Assembly: GCF_001424835.1 (NCBI RefSeq)
Contig: NZ_LMCQ01000020.1
Coordinates: forward strand, 306,306-370,305
Origin: Variovorax sp. Root318D1
GTDB taxonomy: Bacteria; Pseudomonadota; Gammaproteobacteria; Burkholderiales; Burkholderiaceae_C
Reading direction: 5' to 3'
DNA: 64,000 nt
Shown one piece after another: positions 45,148 through 54,820 of the stretch. Below the pieces are notes generated by a model. That model was not told the origin of the DNA. It ran no database searches and saw only the letters and a program-made list of their open reading frames with translations. Position numbers and translations under genes: made by a program. The first letter of the stretch is position 1. Every line of letters begins with the position of its first letter.

Positions 45148-45699
45148 ATGAAGAAAATTGCCCTGATCGCAGCCCTGGCCCTGGCGCTCCCGTTTGCCGC
45201 CACGGCGCAGACCACGCCCGCCAAGCCGGCTGCCAAGGCCGAAGCCAAGAAGGCCCCGCCCAAGAAGCAGGTCAACCGCAGCGCCGCCAAGGCGGTCGAG
45301 GAAGTCACCCCCATCGCCGATGAATCCAGCATCGTCCTGACCGAGGCCGACCTGGCCGTGGCCAAGCGCGTTTCGCTCGGCAAGGCCCAGTGCGAGCTCG
45401 GCGCCGACGTGACCGTGGCCGCCGACGAGAAGAAGCCCGGCTTCTTCAACGTGTCGACCAAGGGCGTGAAGTACCGCATGCACCCGGTTGAAAGCCGCAC
45501 CGGCGCCATCCGCCTCGAAGACCCCCGCGCCGGCGCCATGTGGCTGCAGCTGGGCAACAAGTCGATGCTGATGAACCAGAAGGCGGGCCTGCGCATTGCC
45601 GACGAATGCCAGACGGCCGAGCAGGTTGCGTTTTCCGAAGAAATGAAGAAAAACCCGCCGAAGAGCCTGTTCGAAGGCGCTGACGCAGCCAAGAAGTAA
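45148..45699 (+). CDS. Hypothetical exported protein
   Basis: The 183-residue protein has a clear signal peptide (MKKIALIAALALALPFAATA, cleavage before QT) and then a Lys/Ala/Pro-rich linker to residue ~50. The remaining domain contains two Cys (KAQCELG and ADECQTAEQ) that could form a disulfide, with FFNVSTKGVKYRMHPVESRTGAIRLED between. I do not recognise a family. It lies between the CitE-like gene and acnB with a good start context, and is likely periplasmic. Confidence 0.85.
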   Translation: MKKIALIAALALALPFAATAQTTPAKPAAKAEAKKAPPKKQVNRSAAKAVEEVTPIADESSIVLTEADLAVAKRVSLGKAQCELGADVTVAADEKKPGFFNVSTKGVKYRMHPVESRTGAIRLEDPRAGAMWLQLGNKSMLMNQKAGLRIADECQTAEQVAFSEEMKKNPPKSLFEGADAAKK

Positions 45700-45777
45700 G
45701 AGTCCCCACACGGGGTGCGGCGCGGCTCTTGCTTGCCGTACCGCACGCCCGCCAGCCCAGTTTCCGGAGAAAAGAAG

Positions 45778-48363
45778 ATGTTGCAAGCCTACGTTGACCA
45801 TGTTGCCGAACGCGCCGCGCTCGGTATTCCGCCGCTGCCATTGAGCGCGAAGCAAACCGCCGAAGCGATCGAGCTCCTCAAGAGCGCGAATGCCAAGGAC
45901 GGTGCTTTCCTGCTCGATCTGCTCACCTATCGCGTGCCCGCCGGCGTCGATGACGCGGCCAAGGTCAAGGCGAGCTACCTGGCGGCCGTGGCCCACGGCA
46001 CCGAGAAAAACGCGTTCATTTCGCGTGCCCGTGCCACCGAATTGCTCGGCACCATGCTCGGCGGCTACAACATCAGCCCGATGATCGACCTGCTCGACGA
46101 CGCCGAAGTTGGCGCCGTGGCGGCCGAAGGCCTGAAGAAAACCCTGCTGATGTTCGACCAGTTCCACGACGTCAAGGAAAAGGCCGACAAGGGCAACGCC
46201 CACGCCAAGGGCGTGCTGCAAAGCTGGGCCGATGCCGAGTGGTTCACCAGCCGCCCCGAAGTGCCGCAAAGCATCACCGTCAGCATCTTCAAGGTGGCTG
46301 GCGAAATCAACACCGACGACCTGTCGCCCGCACCCGATGCGACGACGCGTCCCGACATTCCGATGCACGCCCTGGCGATGCACAAGAACGCCCGTCCCGG
46401 CATCGTCCCTGAAGAAGACGGCAAGCGCGGCCCTGTGAAGTTCATCGAAGACCTGCGCGCGCGCGGCCACCTCGTGGCCTACGCCGGCGACGTGGTCGGC
46501 ACGGGTTCGTCGCGCAAGAGCGCCACCAACTCGGTGCTGTGGTTCACCGGCGAAGACATTCCCTTCGTGCCGAACAAGCGCTTCGGCGGCGTCTGCCTCG
46601 GTGGCAAGATCGCTCCCATCTTCTACAACACGATGGAAGACTCGGGCGCACTGCCTATCGAGCTCGACGTGACGCAGATGAACATGGGCGACGTGGTCGA
46701 GCTGCGTCCCTACGAAGGCAAGGCCCTGAAAGACGGCAAGGTCATCGCCGAGTTCCAGGTCAAGAGCGACGTGCTGTTCGACGAAGTGCGCGCCGGTGGC
46801 CGCATTCCGCTGATCATCGGCCGCGGCCTCACGGCCAAGGCGCGCGAAGCGCTGGGCCTGCCCGTCTCCACGCTGTTCCGTCTGCCGCAAAGCCCGGTCG
46901 ACACCAAGAAGGGCTTCTCGCTTGCACAGAAGATGGTCGGCCGCGCCTGCGGCCTGCCCGAAGGCCAGGGCGTTCGCCCGGGCACGTATTGCGAACCCAA
47001 GATGACCTCGGTCGGCTCGCAGGACACCACCGGCCCGATGACGCGCGACGAGCTGAAAGACCTGGCCTGCCTGGGCTTCTCGGCCGACCTCGTGATGCAG
47101 TCGTTCTGCCACACGGCGGCGTACCCGAAGAAGGTCGACGTCAAGATGCACCATGAATTGCCCGATTTCATGGCCAACCGCGGCGGCGTTTCGCTGCGTC
47201 CGGGCGACGGCGTGATCCACAGCTGGCTCAACCGCCTGCTGACGCCCGACACCGTCGGCACGGGCGGCGACAGCCACACCCGCTTCCCCATCGGCATCAG
47301 TTTCCCGGCCGGCTCCGGCCTCGTGGCCTTCGCGGCCGCCACCGGCGTGATGCCGCTGGACATGCCCGAGTCGGTGCTCGTGCGCTTCAAGGGCAAGATG
47401 CAGCCCGGCGTCACGCTGCGTGACCTGGTCAACGCCATTCCGCTGTACGCCATCAAGTCGGGCCTGCTGACCGTGGCAAAGCAAGGCAAGAAGAACATCT
47501 TCTCGGGCCGCATCCTCGAAATCGAAGGCCTGCCTGATCTGAAGGTGGAGCAAGCCTTCGAGCTGAGCGACGCCTCGGCCGAACGCTCGGCCGCCGGCTG
47601 CACGGTGCACCTGAACAAGGAACCGATTCAGGAGTACATCAACAGCAACATCACGCTGATGAAGTGGATGATTGCCGAAGGCTACGCCGACGCCCGCACG
47701 CTGGCCCGCCGCATCGCCGCGCAAGAAGCCTGGCTTGCGGACCCGCAACTGCTCAAGGGCGATGCCGACGCCGAATACGCTGCTGTCATCGACATCGATC
47801 TGGCCGAGATCCACGAACCCATCGTGGCCTGCCCGAACGACCCTGACGACGTGAAGACGCTGAGCGATGTGGCCGGTGCCGTGATCGACGAAGTGTTCAT
47901 CGGCTCGTGCATGACCAACATCGGCCACTTCCGCGCCGCGTCGAAGCTGCTCGAAGGCAAGCGCGACATTCCGGTCAAGCTGTGGATTGCACCGCCCACC
48001 AAGATGGACGCCCAGCAGCTCACCGAAGAAGGCCACTACGGCGTGTTCGGCAATGCCGGTGCGCGCACCGAAATGCCGGGGTGCTCGCTGTGCATGGGCA
48101 ATCAGGCACAGGTGCGCGAAGGCGCCACGGTGATGTCGACCAGCACCCGCAACTTCCCGAACCGCCTGGGCAAGAACACCAATGTGTACCTGGGCTCGGC
48201 CGAACTGGCCGCGATCTGCTCGCGCCTTGGCCGCATCCCGACGCGGGAAGAGTACATGGCGGCAACGGGCGTGCTCGATGCGTCGAGCGCCCAGATCTAC
48301 CAGTACTTGAACTTCGACAAGATCGACGACTACAAGACCGAAGCGGCTGCCGTCGTGGCCTGA
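45778..48363 (+). CDS. acnB: Aconitate hydratase B
   Basis: AcnB isomerises citrate and isocitrate in the main TCA flux. The 861-residue protein has the AcnB domain order with the HEAT-like N-terminal helices and swivel domain before the core: VGTGSSRKSATNSV (swivel loop), TGGDSHTRFP, GSCMTNIGHFRA and PGCSLCMGNQ (cluster cysteines). ATG 45778 follows GGAGAAAAG. A terminator follows the stop. Confidence 0.97.
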   Translation: MLQAYVDHVAERAALGIPPLPLSAKQTAEAIELLKSANAKDGAFLLDLLTYRVPAGVDDAAKVKASYLAAVAHGTEKNAFISRARATELLGTMLGGYNISPMIDLLDDAEVGAVAAEGLKKTLLMFDQFHDVKEKADKGNAHAKGVLQSWADAEWFTSRPEVPQSITVSIFKVAGEINTDDLSPAPDATTRPDIPMHALAMHKNARPGIVPEEDGKRGPVKFIEDLRARGHLVAYAGDVVGTGSSRKSATNSVLWFTGEDIPFVPNKRFGGVCLGGKIAPIFYNTMEDSGALPIELDVTQMNMGDVVELRPYEGKALKDGKVIAEFQVKSDVLFDEVRAGGRIPLIIGRGLTAKAREALGLPVSTLFRLPQSPVDTKKGFSLAQKMVGRACGLPEGQGVRPGTYCEPKMTSVGSQDTTGPMTRDELKDLACLGFSADLVMQSFCHTAAYPKKVDVKMHHELPDFMANRGGVSLRPGDGVIHSWLNRLLTPDTVGTGGDSHTRFPIGISFPAGSGLVAFAAATGVMPLDMPESVLVRFKGKMQPGVTLRDLVNAIPLYAIKSGLLTVAKQGKKNIFSGRILEIEGLPDLKVEQAFELSDASAERSAAGCTVHLNKEPIQEYINSNITLMKWMIAEGYADARTLARRIAAQEAWLADPQLLKGDADAEYAAVIDIDLAEIHEPIVACPNDPDDVKTLSDVAGAVIDEVFIGSCMTNIGHFRAASKLLEGKRDIPVKLWIAPPTKMDAQQLTEEGHYGVFGNAGARTEMPGCSLCMGNQAQVREGATVMSTSTRNFPNRLGKNTNVYLGSAELAAICSRLGRIPTREEYMAATGVLDASSAQIYQYLNFDKIDDYKTEAAAVVA

Positions 48364-48389
48364 TCCACGCGCTGCTTCGCAATCTGAAG

Positions 48390-48414
48390 AGCCCCGCTTG
48401 CGCGGGGCTTTTTT
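48390..48414 (+). terminator. Rho-independent terminator after acnB
   Basis: The stem AGCCCCGC/GCGGGGCT with a 3-base loop is followed by a run of six T residues. It lies 26 bases after the acnB stop, between acnB and the convergent XRE regulator gene. Confidence 0.92.
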
Positions 48415-48438
48415 ACGTCCGGCGCTAGCGCGCTTTCT

Positions 48439-49275
48439 TCAGCCGGCAGCCAATGCTGTCAGCGCCGCAGCTGTCTGCGCATCGGCTGGAAAGAACGACT
48501 CCACCGCCAGTTCCTGCAGCGTGACATCGACCGGCGTCCCAAAGATGGTCGTGGTGCTGATGAAGCTCAGCACGCCGTTCGGCGTGGCCAGCTGAAACGG
48601 CACCACCAGACCTGAGAATTCGGTGTCCACGGCGGGCGTGTCATGGCTCACCTGGGGCGTGGGGTAGGCCTCGAGCTCGTCGTGCAGGGCCTGTAGCGCC
48701 GTGTCCCCCGTCGCGGCGATCTGCTGCTGCAACCGTTCGAGCAGATGAGCACGCCACTGCGCCAGATTGGCAATGCGCGAGGCCAAGCCGTCGGGGTGCA
48801 GGCTCAGGCGAAGCACGTTGATGGGCGGTTTCACCAATTCGGGCGCGGCGCCGGCCATCAGCATGGGCACCAGTGCGTTGTGCGCCACCAGGTTCCAGTG
48901 CCGATCGACCGCCAATGCGGGAAAAGGCTCATGGCCTTTCAGCACCAGGTCTACTGCACGCCGTGCCGATGCCATGGCGGGGTCGTCGAGCGAGCGTTGC
49001 CTGTACATCGGCGCGAAGCCCGCCGCCACCAGCAGCGCATTGCGTTCGCGCAGCGGCACTTCGAGCCGCTCGGCAAGGCGCAGCACCATTTCGCGGCTGG
49101 GCGCGGCGCGGCCGGTTTCCACGTAGCTCAGGTGGCGGGTCGAGACCTCGGCTTCCTGCGCGAGGTCGAGCTGGCTCAGCCGGCGGTGCGTGCGCCAGTG
49201 CCGCAGGTGGACGCCGAACGAGTCGCGCGCGCCGGGCTGGCCGGCCTTGGACGAGTGGGGGCGGGAAGTGTTCAT
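48439..49275 (-). CDS. XRE-family regulator with MmyB-like C-terminal domain
   Basis: The 278-residue protein has an N-terminal helix-turn-helix (LRHWRTHRRLSQLDLAQEAE and STRHLSYVETGRAAPS) and a C-terminal MmyB-type ligand domain (VDRHWNLVAHNALVPML, FSGLVVPFQLATPNG). Such regulators often control an adjacent, divergent gene. Here that is the small membrane protein at 49409. ATG 49275 was chosen; it is the first Met before the conserved part. Confidence 0.9.
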   Translation of the reverse strand: MNTSRPHSSKAGQPGARDSFGVHLRHWRTHRRLSQLDLAQEAEVSTRHLSYVETGRAAPSREMVLRLAERLEVPLRERNALLVAAGFAPMYRQRSLDDPAMASARRAVDLVLKGHEPFPALAVDRHWNLVAHNALVPMLMAGAAPELVKPPINVLRLSLHPDGLASRIANLAQWRAHLLERLQQQIAATGDTALQALHDELEAYPTPQVSHDTPAVDTEFSGLVVPFQLATPNGVLSFISTTTIFGTPVDVTLQELAVESFFPADAQTAAALTALAAG

Positions 49276-49408
49276 GGCCCCGATTCTGGCGCTCCTCTGC
49301 CGGCGCGCCATGACCTGCCAGGTTATCGACGATGCGCGCACCTCCCGGAATGATTGACTCCAACGCAGCAGGACACGCTTGCGGCGTCAACCAACGAAGG
49401 AGATTCTC

Positions 49409-49837
49409 ATGTCCGTCTTTGCATCCCCCCGCTTCCTGCCCAATGTGATGTGGGCCGACGCCGCCTCCTGCGCCGCGACCGGTGCGCTGCAGGTTGCGTT
49501 CACCGGCGCTCTCGCACGGCTGACCGGACTGCCGGCGCCGCTGCTCCTGGGAACGGGCGTGTTCCTGCTGGCCTATGCGGCCGCCGCAGCCTTCATGGCC
49601 AGCCGCCGTACACCGCCTCGCACGCTGATCGGCCTCGTGGTGGTCGGCAACTTCGGCTGGGCCCTGGGATGCATCGCGCTTCTGATGAGCGGCATGTTCG
49701 CAATCACCGCGCTGGGCATGGCCTGGGTGCTGGCGCAGGCCCTCTGCGTGGTGGTGCTGGCCGAACTCCAATGGACCGGTTTGCGTCGCAGCGCGCGAAG
49801 CCTGGGGGCGAGCTTAGTTCCCGACTACAACAATTGA
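49409..49837 (+). CDS. Small four-helix integral membrane protein
   Basis: The 142-residue protein is hydrophobic with about four membrane segments (near 20-40, 45-62, 75-95, 98-120) and a short basic tail. GAAGGAGA precedes the ATG at a good distance. It is divergent from the MmyB-type regulator and probably its target. I do not recognise a defined function. acnA starts 53 bases downstream. Confidence 0.82.
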   Translation: MSVFASPRFLPNVMWADAASCAATGALQVAFTGALARLTGLPAPLLLGTGVFLLAYAAAAAFMASRRTPPRTLIGLVVVGNFGWALGCIALLMSGMFAITALGMAWVLAQALCVVVLAELQWTGLRRSARSLGASLVPDYNN

Positions 49838-49890
49838 CATTGATCCCCGCTATCCTTGAGGTGCTTCCACGAACTAACAGGAGTTCCTCA

Positions 49891-52755
49891 ATGGCCAAAG
49901 CACCGGCACACGCCTTTGCGTCCACCCTCAAGACCTTCAAGACTGCATCGGGGAAAGCCGGCAAATACTGGTCGCTCAAGGAGCTGGCCAGGCAATATCC
50001 CACCGTCGAACGCCTGCCGGTGTCGATCCGTATCGTGCTTGAGTCGGTGCTGCGCAATTGCGACGGGCAGAAGGTCTCGCCCAAGCACGTGGAAGAGCTG
50101 GCGCATTGGTCGCCCAATGCGGAACGCACCGACGAAATTCCGTTCGTCGTGACCCGCGTGGTGCTGCAGGACTTCACCGGCGTGCCGCTGTTGGCCGACC
50201 TGGCCGCGATGCGCAGCGTGGCCGCCAAGCTGGGCAAGTCGCCCAAGACCATCGAGCCGCTGGTGCCCGTCGATCTGGTGGTCGACCACTCGGTGATGGT
50301 CGACTACTACGGCACGTCCAAGGCGCTCGACCTGAACATGAAGCTGGAGTTCCAGCGCAACAACGAGCGCTACCAGTTCATGAAATGGGGCATGCAGGCC
50401 TTCGACACCTTCCGTGTCGTGCCGCCGGGCTTCGGCATCGTGCACCAGGTCAACCTCGAATACTTTGCGCGCGGCGTCTACAAGAGCTCGAGCGACAACG
50501 CCGACGTTCCCACCTACTACCCCGACTCGCTGGTGGGCACCGACAGCCACACCACCATGATCAACGGCGTGGGCGTGGTCGGCTGGGGCGTGGGCGGCAT
50601 CGAGGCCGAGGCCGCCATGCTGGGCCAGCCGGTGTACATGCTGACGCCCGACGTCGTGGGCTTCGAGCTCACCGGCAAGCTGCGCGAAGGCGTCACGGCC
50701 ACCGACCTGGTGCTGTTTGTCACCGCGATCCTGCGGGCCGAAAAAGTGGTGGGCAAGTTCGTCGAATTCTTCGGCCCCGGCGCCGCCTCCATCGCCGTGC
50801 CCGACCGCGCCACCATCGGCAACATGGCGCCTGAATACGGCGCCACCATGGGCTTCTTCCCGGTCGATGAAATGACCGTGGCGTATTTCGAAGGCACCGG
50901 CCGCACCAAGGAAGAGGTCGAGCTCTTCGAGGCCTACTACAAGGCGCAGGGCCTGTTCGGCATGCCCGCTCCAGGCGACATCGACTACACCAAGATCGTC
51001 AAGCTCGACCTCGGCACCGTGGCGCCGAGCCTCGCGGGCCCGAAGCGGCCGCAGGACCGCATCGACCTGGGCCACCTGTCGACCAAGTTCTCCGAGCTCT
51101 TCAGCAAGCCCAACGATGCCAACGGCTTCAACCAGCCGCCCGAGCGGCTGAAGCTGCGCTATCCGCTGACCACGAACGGCCAGGGTGACGACGAGGAGGC
51201 CGCCCCCCCGCCGCCGGGCGCACCGCGCGACGTGGTCGAGATGGTGGCCAACCGGTCGACCAAGGCGGCTGCCCACGTGAGCGCCACCGCGCCCTCGTCG
51301 CCCAAGGGCGGCGTGACCATCGGCAACGGCGACGTGCTGATCGCGGCCATCACCTCGTGCACCAACACCTCCAACCCGAGCGTGATGCTTGCGGCCGGCC
51401 TGCTGGCCAAGAAGGCGGTGGAGGCGGGGCTCACGGTCAAGCCGCACGTCAAGACTTCGCTCGCGCCCGGTTCACGCATCGTCACCGAATACCTCGAGAA
51501 AGCCGGCCTGTTGCCGTACCTCGAGAAGCTGGGCTTTTACCTGGCCGGCTATGGCTGCACCACGTGCATCGGCAATGCGGGCGACCTCACGCCGGAGATC
51601 AACGACGCCATCGTCAAGAACGACTTGGTCGGCGCGGCCGTGCTCTCGGGCAACCGCAATTTCGAGGCGCGCATCCATCCGAACCTGAAGGCCAACTTCC
51701 TGGCTTCGCCGCCGTTGGTGGTGGCTTTTGCCATTGCCGGCAACGTGATGGTCGACCTCATGACCGAGCCCGTGGGCAAGGGCAAGAACGGCAAGAACAT
51801 ATACCTGGGCGACATCTGGCCGACGCCGAAGGAGATCGACGACAACCTGCGCTTTGCGATGAACGCCAAGTCGTTCCGCGAGAACTACGACAAGGTCAAG
51901 AGCGACCCGGGCAAGTTCTGGAGCAGCATCGAGGGCACGGCGGGCCAGGTGTACGACTGGCCCAAGTCGACCTACATTGCCGAGCCGCCGTTCTTCTCCG
52001 ACTTCAAGATGGCGCCGCATGCATCGGACGCGGGCTTCAAAGGCGCGCGCGTCATGGCCCTGTTCGGCGACTCGATTACCACCGACCACATCTCGCCGGC
52101 CGGCTCCATCAAGGAAAGCTCGCCCGCGGGCATCTGGCTCAAGGCGCATGGTGTGCCGAAGGCCGACTTCAACAGCTATGGCTCGCGTCGCGGCAATCAC
52201 GACGTGATGATGCGCGGCACCTTCGCCAACGTGCGCATCAAGAACCTGATGATTCCGCCCGACGTCAACGGCACTCAGGAAGAGGGTGGCGTCACGCTGT
52301 TCCAGCCCGGCAACCAGAAGATGTTCATCTACGACGCCGCCATGAAATACATGGAGCAGGGCGTGCCGACGGTGGTGTTTGGCGGCGAGGAATACGGCAC
52401 GGGCTCGTCGCGCGACTGGGCCGCCAAGGGCACGCAGCTCTTGGGCATCAAGGCCGTGGTGGCGCGCAGCTTCGAGCGCATCCACCGCGCCAACCTGGTC
52501 GGCATGGGCGTGCTGCCGCTTCAGTTCCGTGGCGCCGATTCATGGCAGACGCTGGCCCTCAAGGGCGACGAAAAAATCGATGTGGTGATCGGCGGGCAGC
52601 TCAAGCCGCAGATGGACGTGAAGCTGGTCGTGCACCGCGCCGACGGCTCGCACCAGGAAGTCACGGTGCGCCTGCGCATCGACACGCCGATCGAGGTGGA
52701 CTACTACAAGCATGGCGGCATCCTGCCGTTTGTGCTCAGGCAGTTGCTGGCGTAG
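49891..52755 (+). CDS. acnA: Aconitate hydratase A
   Basis: AcnA is the IRP-type aconitase, usually more stable under oxidative stress than AcnB. The 954-residue protein has the cluster cysteines in SCTNTSNPSV and GCTTCIGN, VGTDSHTTMIN and the swivel loop GTGSSRDWAAKG. It is about 60 residues longer than E. coli AcnA. The extra part is a charged, Pro/Ala-rich segment near residues 430-472. ATG 49891 follows AACAGGAG. A diverged copy of its last ~46 codons occurs at 54821. Confidence 0.96.
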   Translation: MAKAPAHAFASTLKTFKTASGKAGKYWSLKELARQYPTVERLPVSIRIVLESVLRNCDGQKVSPKHVEELAHWSPNAERTDEIPFVVTRVVLQDFTGVPLLADLAAMRSVAAKLGKSPKTIEPLVPVDLVVDHSVMVDYYGTSKALDLNMKLEFQRNNERYQFMKWGMQAFDTFRVVPPGFGIVHQVNLEYFARGVYKSSSDNADVPTYYPDSLVGTDSHTTMINGVGVVGWGVGGIEAEAAMLGQPVYMLTPDVVGFELTGKLREGVTATDLVLFVTAILRAEKVVGKFVEFFGPGAASIAVPDRATIGNMAPEYGATMGFFPVDEMTVAYFEGTGRTKEEVELFEAYYKAQGLFGMPAPGDIDYTKIVKLDLGTVAPSLAGPKRPQDRIDLGHLSTKFSELFSKPNDANGFNQPPERLKLRYPLTTNGQGDDEEAAPPPPGAPRDVVEMVANRSTKAAAHVSATAPSSPKGGVTIGNGDVLIAAITSCTNTSNPSVMLAAGLLAKKAVEAGLTVKPHVKTSLAPGSRIVTEYLEKAGLLPYLEKLGFYLAGYGCTTCIGNAGDLTPEINDAIVKNDLVGAAVLSGNRNFEARIHPNLKANFLASPPLVVAFAIAGNVMVDLMTEPVGKGKNGKNIYLGDIWPTPKEIDDNLRFAMNAKSFRENYDKVKSDPGKFWSSIEGTAGQVYDWPKSTYIAEPPFFSDFKMAPHASDAGFKGARVMALFGDSITTDHISPAGSIKESSPAGIWLKAHGVPKADFNSYGSRRGNHDVMMRGTFANVRIKNLMIPPDVNGTQEEGGVTLFQPGNQKMFIYDAAMKYMEQGVPTVVFGGEEYGTGSSRDWAAKGTQLLGIKAVVARSFERIHRANLVGMGVLPLQFRGADSWQTLALKGDEKIDVVIGGQLKPQMDVKLVVHRADGSHQEVTVRLRIDTPIEVDYYKHGGILPFVLRQLLA

Positions 52756-52776
52756 CGCTCAGGTTGGGCGCGGCAA

Positions 52777-54234
52777 CTACTTTGCCGTGTCCAGCCGCCG
52801 AGCCAGGTCGGCCAGCATTGGGCGAATCTTTTCACCGACGCTGATCTGCGGGTTCGAGAATCCGTCTTCCTTGCCGGCTTCGATTTCGCGCTGCTTGATC
52901 ACCGGCACGGCAGCCGCGAAGGCTGTTTCGAAGGAACGGGTCTTGCGCAGCTCTTCATCGAACATCGCGCGGCCGAAGAAGGTCAGCTCTGAAAGGCGAC
53001 CGCAGCCGTAGGAGGTGTGCGTGGCGTCCGCGGCGGTCATGATCAGCGTGTGGTCGGTTGCCATCGGCTCGACCCATCCGCCCGAGTAGCAGGCCGAGAT
53101 CGCTACGACGCGATTGCGAATGCCGGCTTCGTCGAGCGCCTTGCGCAACTCCTTGGGCGTGAGCCATGGCACCGACAGCGGGTCGTTTGTGGCCGCCAGC
53201 TGGTGGTCGCGGGCGCCATGCGAGGTGAGGTACACGACGAGCAGATCGTTCTCGCCGTCCATGCGCCGGGCCAGCGCTGCAATGGCGCGCTGCAGGTTGA
53301 GCGGCGTGGCCCAGGGCAGGGTGTCGGCGGTGGTCGGGTGGTTGGCCAGGTGCAGCACGCGCTGCTTCGCGCCGAAGCGTTCCTGGATCACCTTGGCGAC
53401 CATCGTGCTTTCGCGCAGGAACACGTCCTCCGACGCATAGGGCGCGAACACCAGGCCATAGACATTGGTCTGGCCAGGCTGGCGTTCAGCAATGCCGGCC
53501 AGCGTGCGCTCCCAGAGTGTCTGCTGCTGTTCGAAGACTTCCTGCGTCAGCCGGAGGCGTGGGCGCTCGGGCTCTGCGGCAGCGCTCGCGGCAAAGTCGG
53601 TCTGCCAGACGCGGTCCTGCATGTTGATCGTCTGCCAGAAGCCCAGCGCAAGCATCGCCGCGAGCCCCGGCACAAGCAGTGCGACTCGCCAGCGCGCAAC
53701 GTTCTCGCGCGCCGTGAGAAGTGTGATTGCGAGCAGCATCCAAAAGTAGCACAGGCCGTAGAAGCTCCAGAGATAGTTCGCGTTTTGGAGAAGCTCCGGC
53801 GACCAGCCGTACGCATAGGCAATCGACAGGCCGACAAACAGCAGGTTGACCGGGAACGTGGCCCAACTTGCGAGCACCAGCCAACGCGCAAGCCGGTGTT
53901 GTTGCCCGCGCAGGGCCGTCCAGCCGAGCCATGCGAGCAGTCCCCAGACCCAGAGCGTGTTGAGTGCGGCCGTTGCATTGAGCTGTGCCGGCCCCATGAC
54001 CTGGAAGCGGGTCATTCCGAACCACAGCAGTTCCGGCAGCAGCAGGAGCAGCAGCAATTGCCAGGGCGCGGGCGTGGCCTCGATGCGCGGTGCTTGCAGG
54101 AACGCGGTACGCAGGCCTTCCGAGATCCAGCGCCAAAGACTGGCACGCCGCGCGACGGCGGGCACTGGCGGCGCCGGGGGCTCCGCGTCGGGCATTTCAG
54201 GCGCGGGCGACTGTGAATTCAGATCCTCATGCAT
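52777..54234 (-). CDS. Membrane-anchored C13 (legumain/caspase-like) peptidase
   Basis: The 485-residue protein starts with a Pro-rich cytoplasmic part (1-30), then about five hydrophobic segments (58-75, 90-108, 118-142, 155-173, 183-203). The C-terminal domain has the catalytic dyad His339 in VVYLTSHGARDH and Cys382 in AISACYSGGW, the clan CD pattern of family C13. The protease domain is probably periplasmic or cytoplasmic-facing depending on helix number. The substrate is unknown. ATG 54234 is preferred; it is divergent from the YfcE-like gene. Confidence 0.88.
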   Translation of the reverse strand: MHEDLNSQSPAPEMPDAEPPAPPVPAVARRASLWRWISEGLRTAFLQAPRIEATPAPWQLLLLLLLPELLWFGMTRFQVMGPAQLNATAALNTLWVWGLLAWLGWTALRGQQHRLARWLVLASWATFPVNLLFVGLSIAYAYGWSPELLQNANYLWSFYGLCYFWMLLAITLLTARENVARWRVALLVPGLAAMLALGFWQTINMQDRVWQTDFAASAAAEPERPRLRLTQEVFEQQQTLWERTLAGIAERQPGQTNVYGLVFAPYASEDVFLRESTMVAKVIQERFGAKQRVLHLANHPTTADTLPWATPLNLQRAIAALARRMDGENDLLVVYLTSHGARDHQLAATNDPLSVPWLTPKELRKALDEAGIRNRVVAISACYSGGWVEPMATDHTLIMTAADATHTSYGCGRLSELTFFGRAMFDEELRKTRSFETAFAAAVPVIKQREIEAGKEDGFSNPQISVGEKIRPMLADLARRLDTAK

Positions 54235-54312
54235 GAGTTGATCATGCCTCGCACTCGCGGAATTCTGGCCTTTCGCGTTGCCAGCCGGCAGATCGGGAGA
54301 ATAATTTTCCGG

Positions 54313-54798
54313 ATGATCACCACGCAAAGCCACGTCAACCCAATTCGCGTCGGCCTCATCTCCGACACTCACGGCTTGCTGCGCCCGCAGGCCGTGGCTG
54401 CCCTGCAGGGCAGCGACTTCATCGTGCATGGCGGCGACATCGGCGATGCGGGCATCCTCGACGCACTGCAGGCCATCGCGCCGCTGACGGTGGTGCGGGG
54501 CAACAACGACCGTGAGCCGTGGGCAGCCCGGATTCCGGAAACGGACTTCCTGCAGGTCGCCGGGGTGCTCGTCTATGCGATACACGATCTGTCCCAGATC
54601 GACATCGACCCTGCGGCTGCGGGCGTCCGAGTGGTGGTGTCCGGCCATTCCCACAAGCCGAAGGTCGAGGAGCGCGGCGGCGTGCTTTACGTCAATCCGG
54701 GCAGTGCCGGGCCGCGCAGGTTCAAATTGCCGATTGCGGTCGCCGAGCTCATCGTGATGGACGACGCAGTCACGGCGCGCATCGTCGAGCTGGCCTGA
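54313..54798 (+). CDS. YfcE/MJ0936-type metallophosphoesterase
   Basis: The 161-residue protein has the calcineurin-like metal motifs in order: GLISDTHG, VHGGDIGD, RGNNDRE, VSGHSHKP and NPGSAGPRR. YfcE-type enzymes are small phosphodiesterases with activity on simple phosphodiesters. The physiological substrate is unclear. ATG 54313 was chosen as the nearest start to the conserved part. It is the last forward gene before the island junction. Confidence 0.92.
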   Translation: MITTQSHVNPIRVGLISDTHGLLRPQAVAALQGSDFIVHGGDIGDAGILDALQAIAPLTVVRGNNDREPWAARIPETDFLQVAGVLVYAIHDLSQIDIDPAAAGVRVVVSGHSHKPKVEERGGVLYVNPGSAGPRRFKLPIAVAELIVMDDAVTARIVELA

Positions 54799-54820
54799 GC
54801 AGCGAGAAAAGGGCAGAACC

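Noticed and set aside
45085..48036. 983-codon reverse frame under acnB
   Set aside because: It lies opposite acnB in a mirror frame, with His/Val/Arg-rich translation and no domain.
52756..54820. C13 peptidase and YfcE-like genes as cargo between att-type repeats
   Set aside because: The flanking acnA tails are diverged and no integrase or short exact att core was seen; the two genes have base use like the core.
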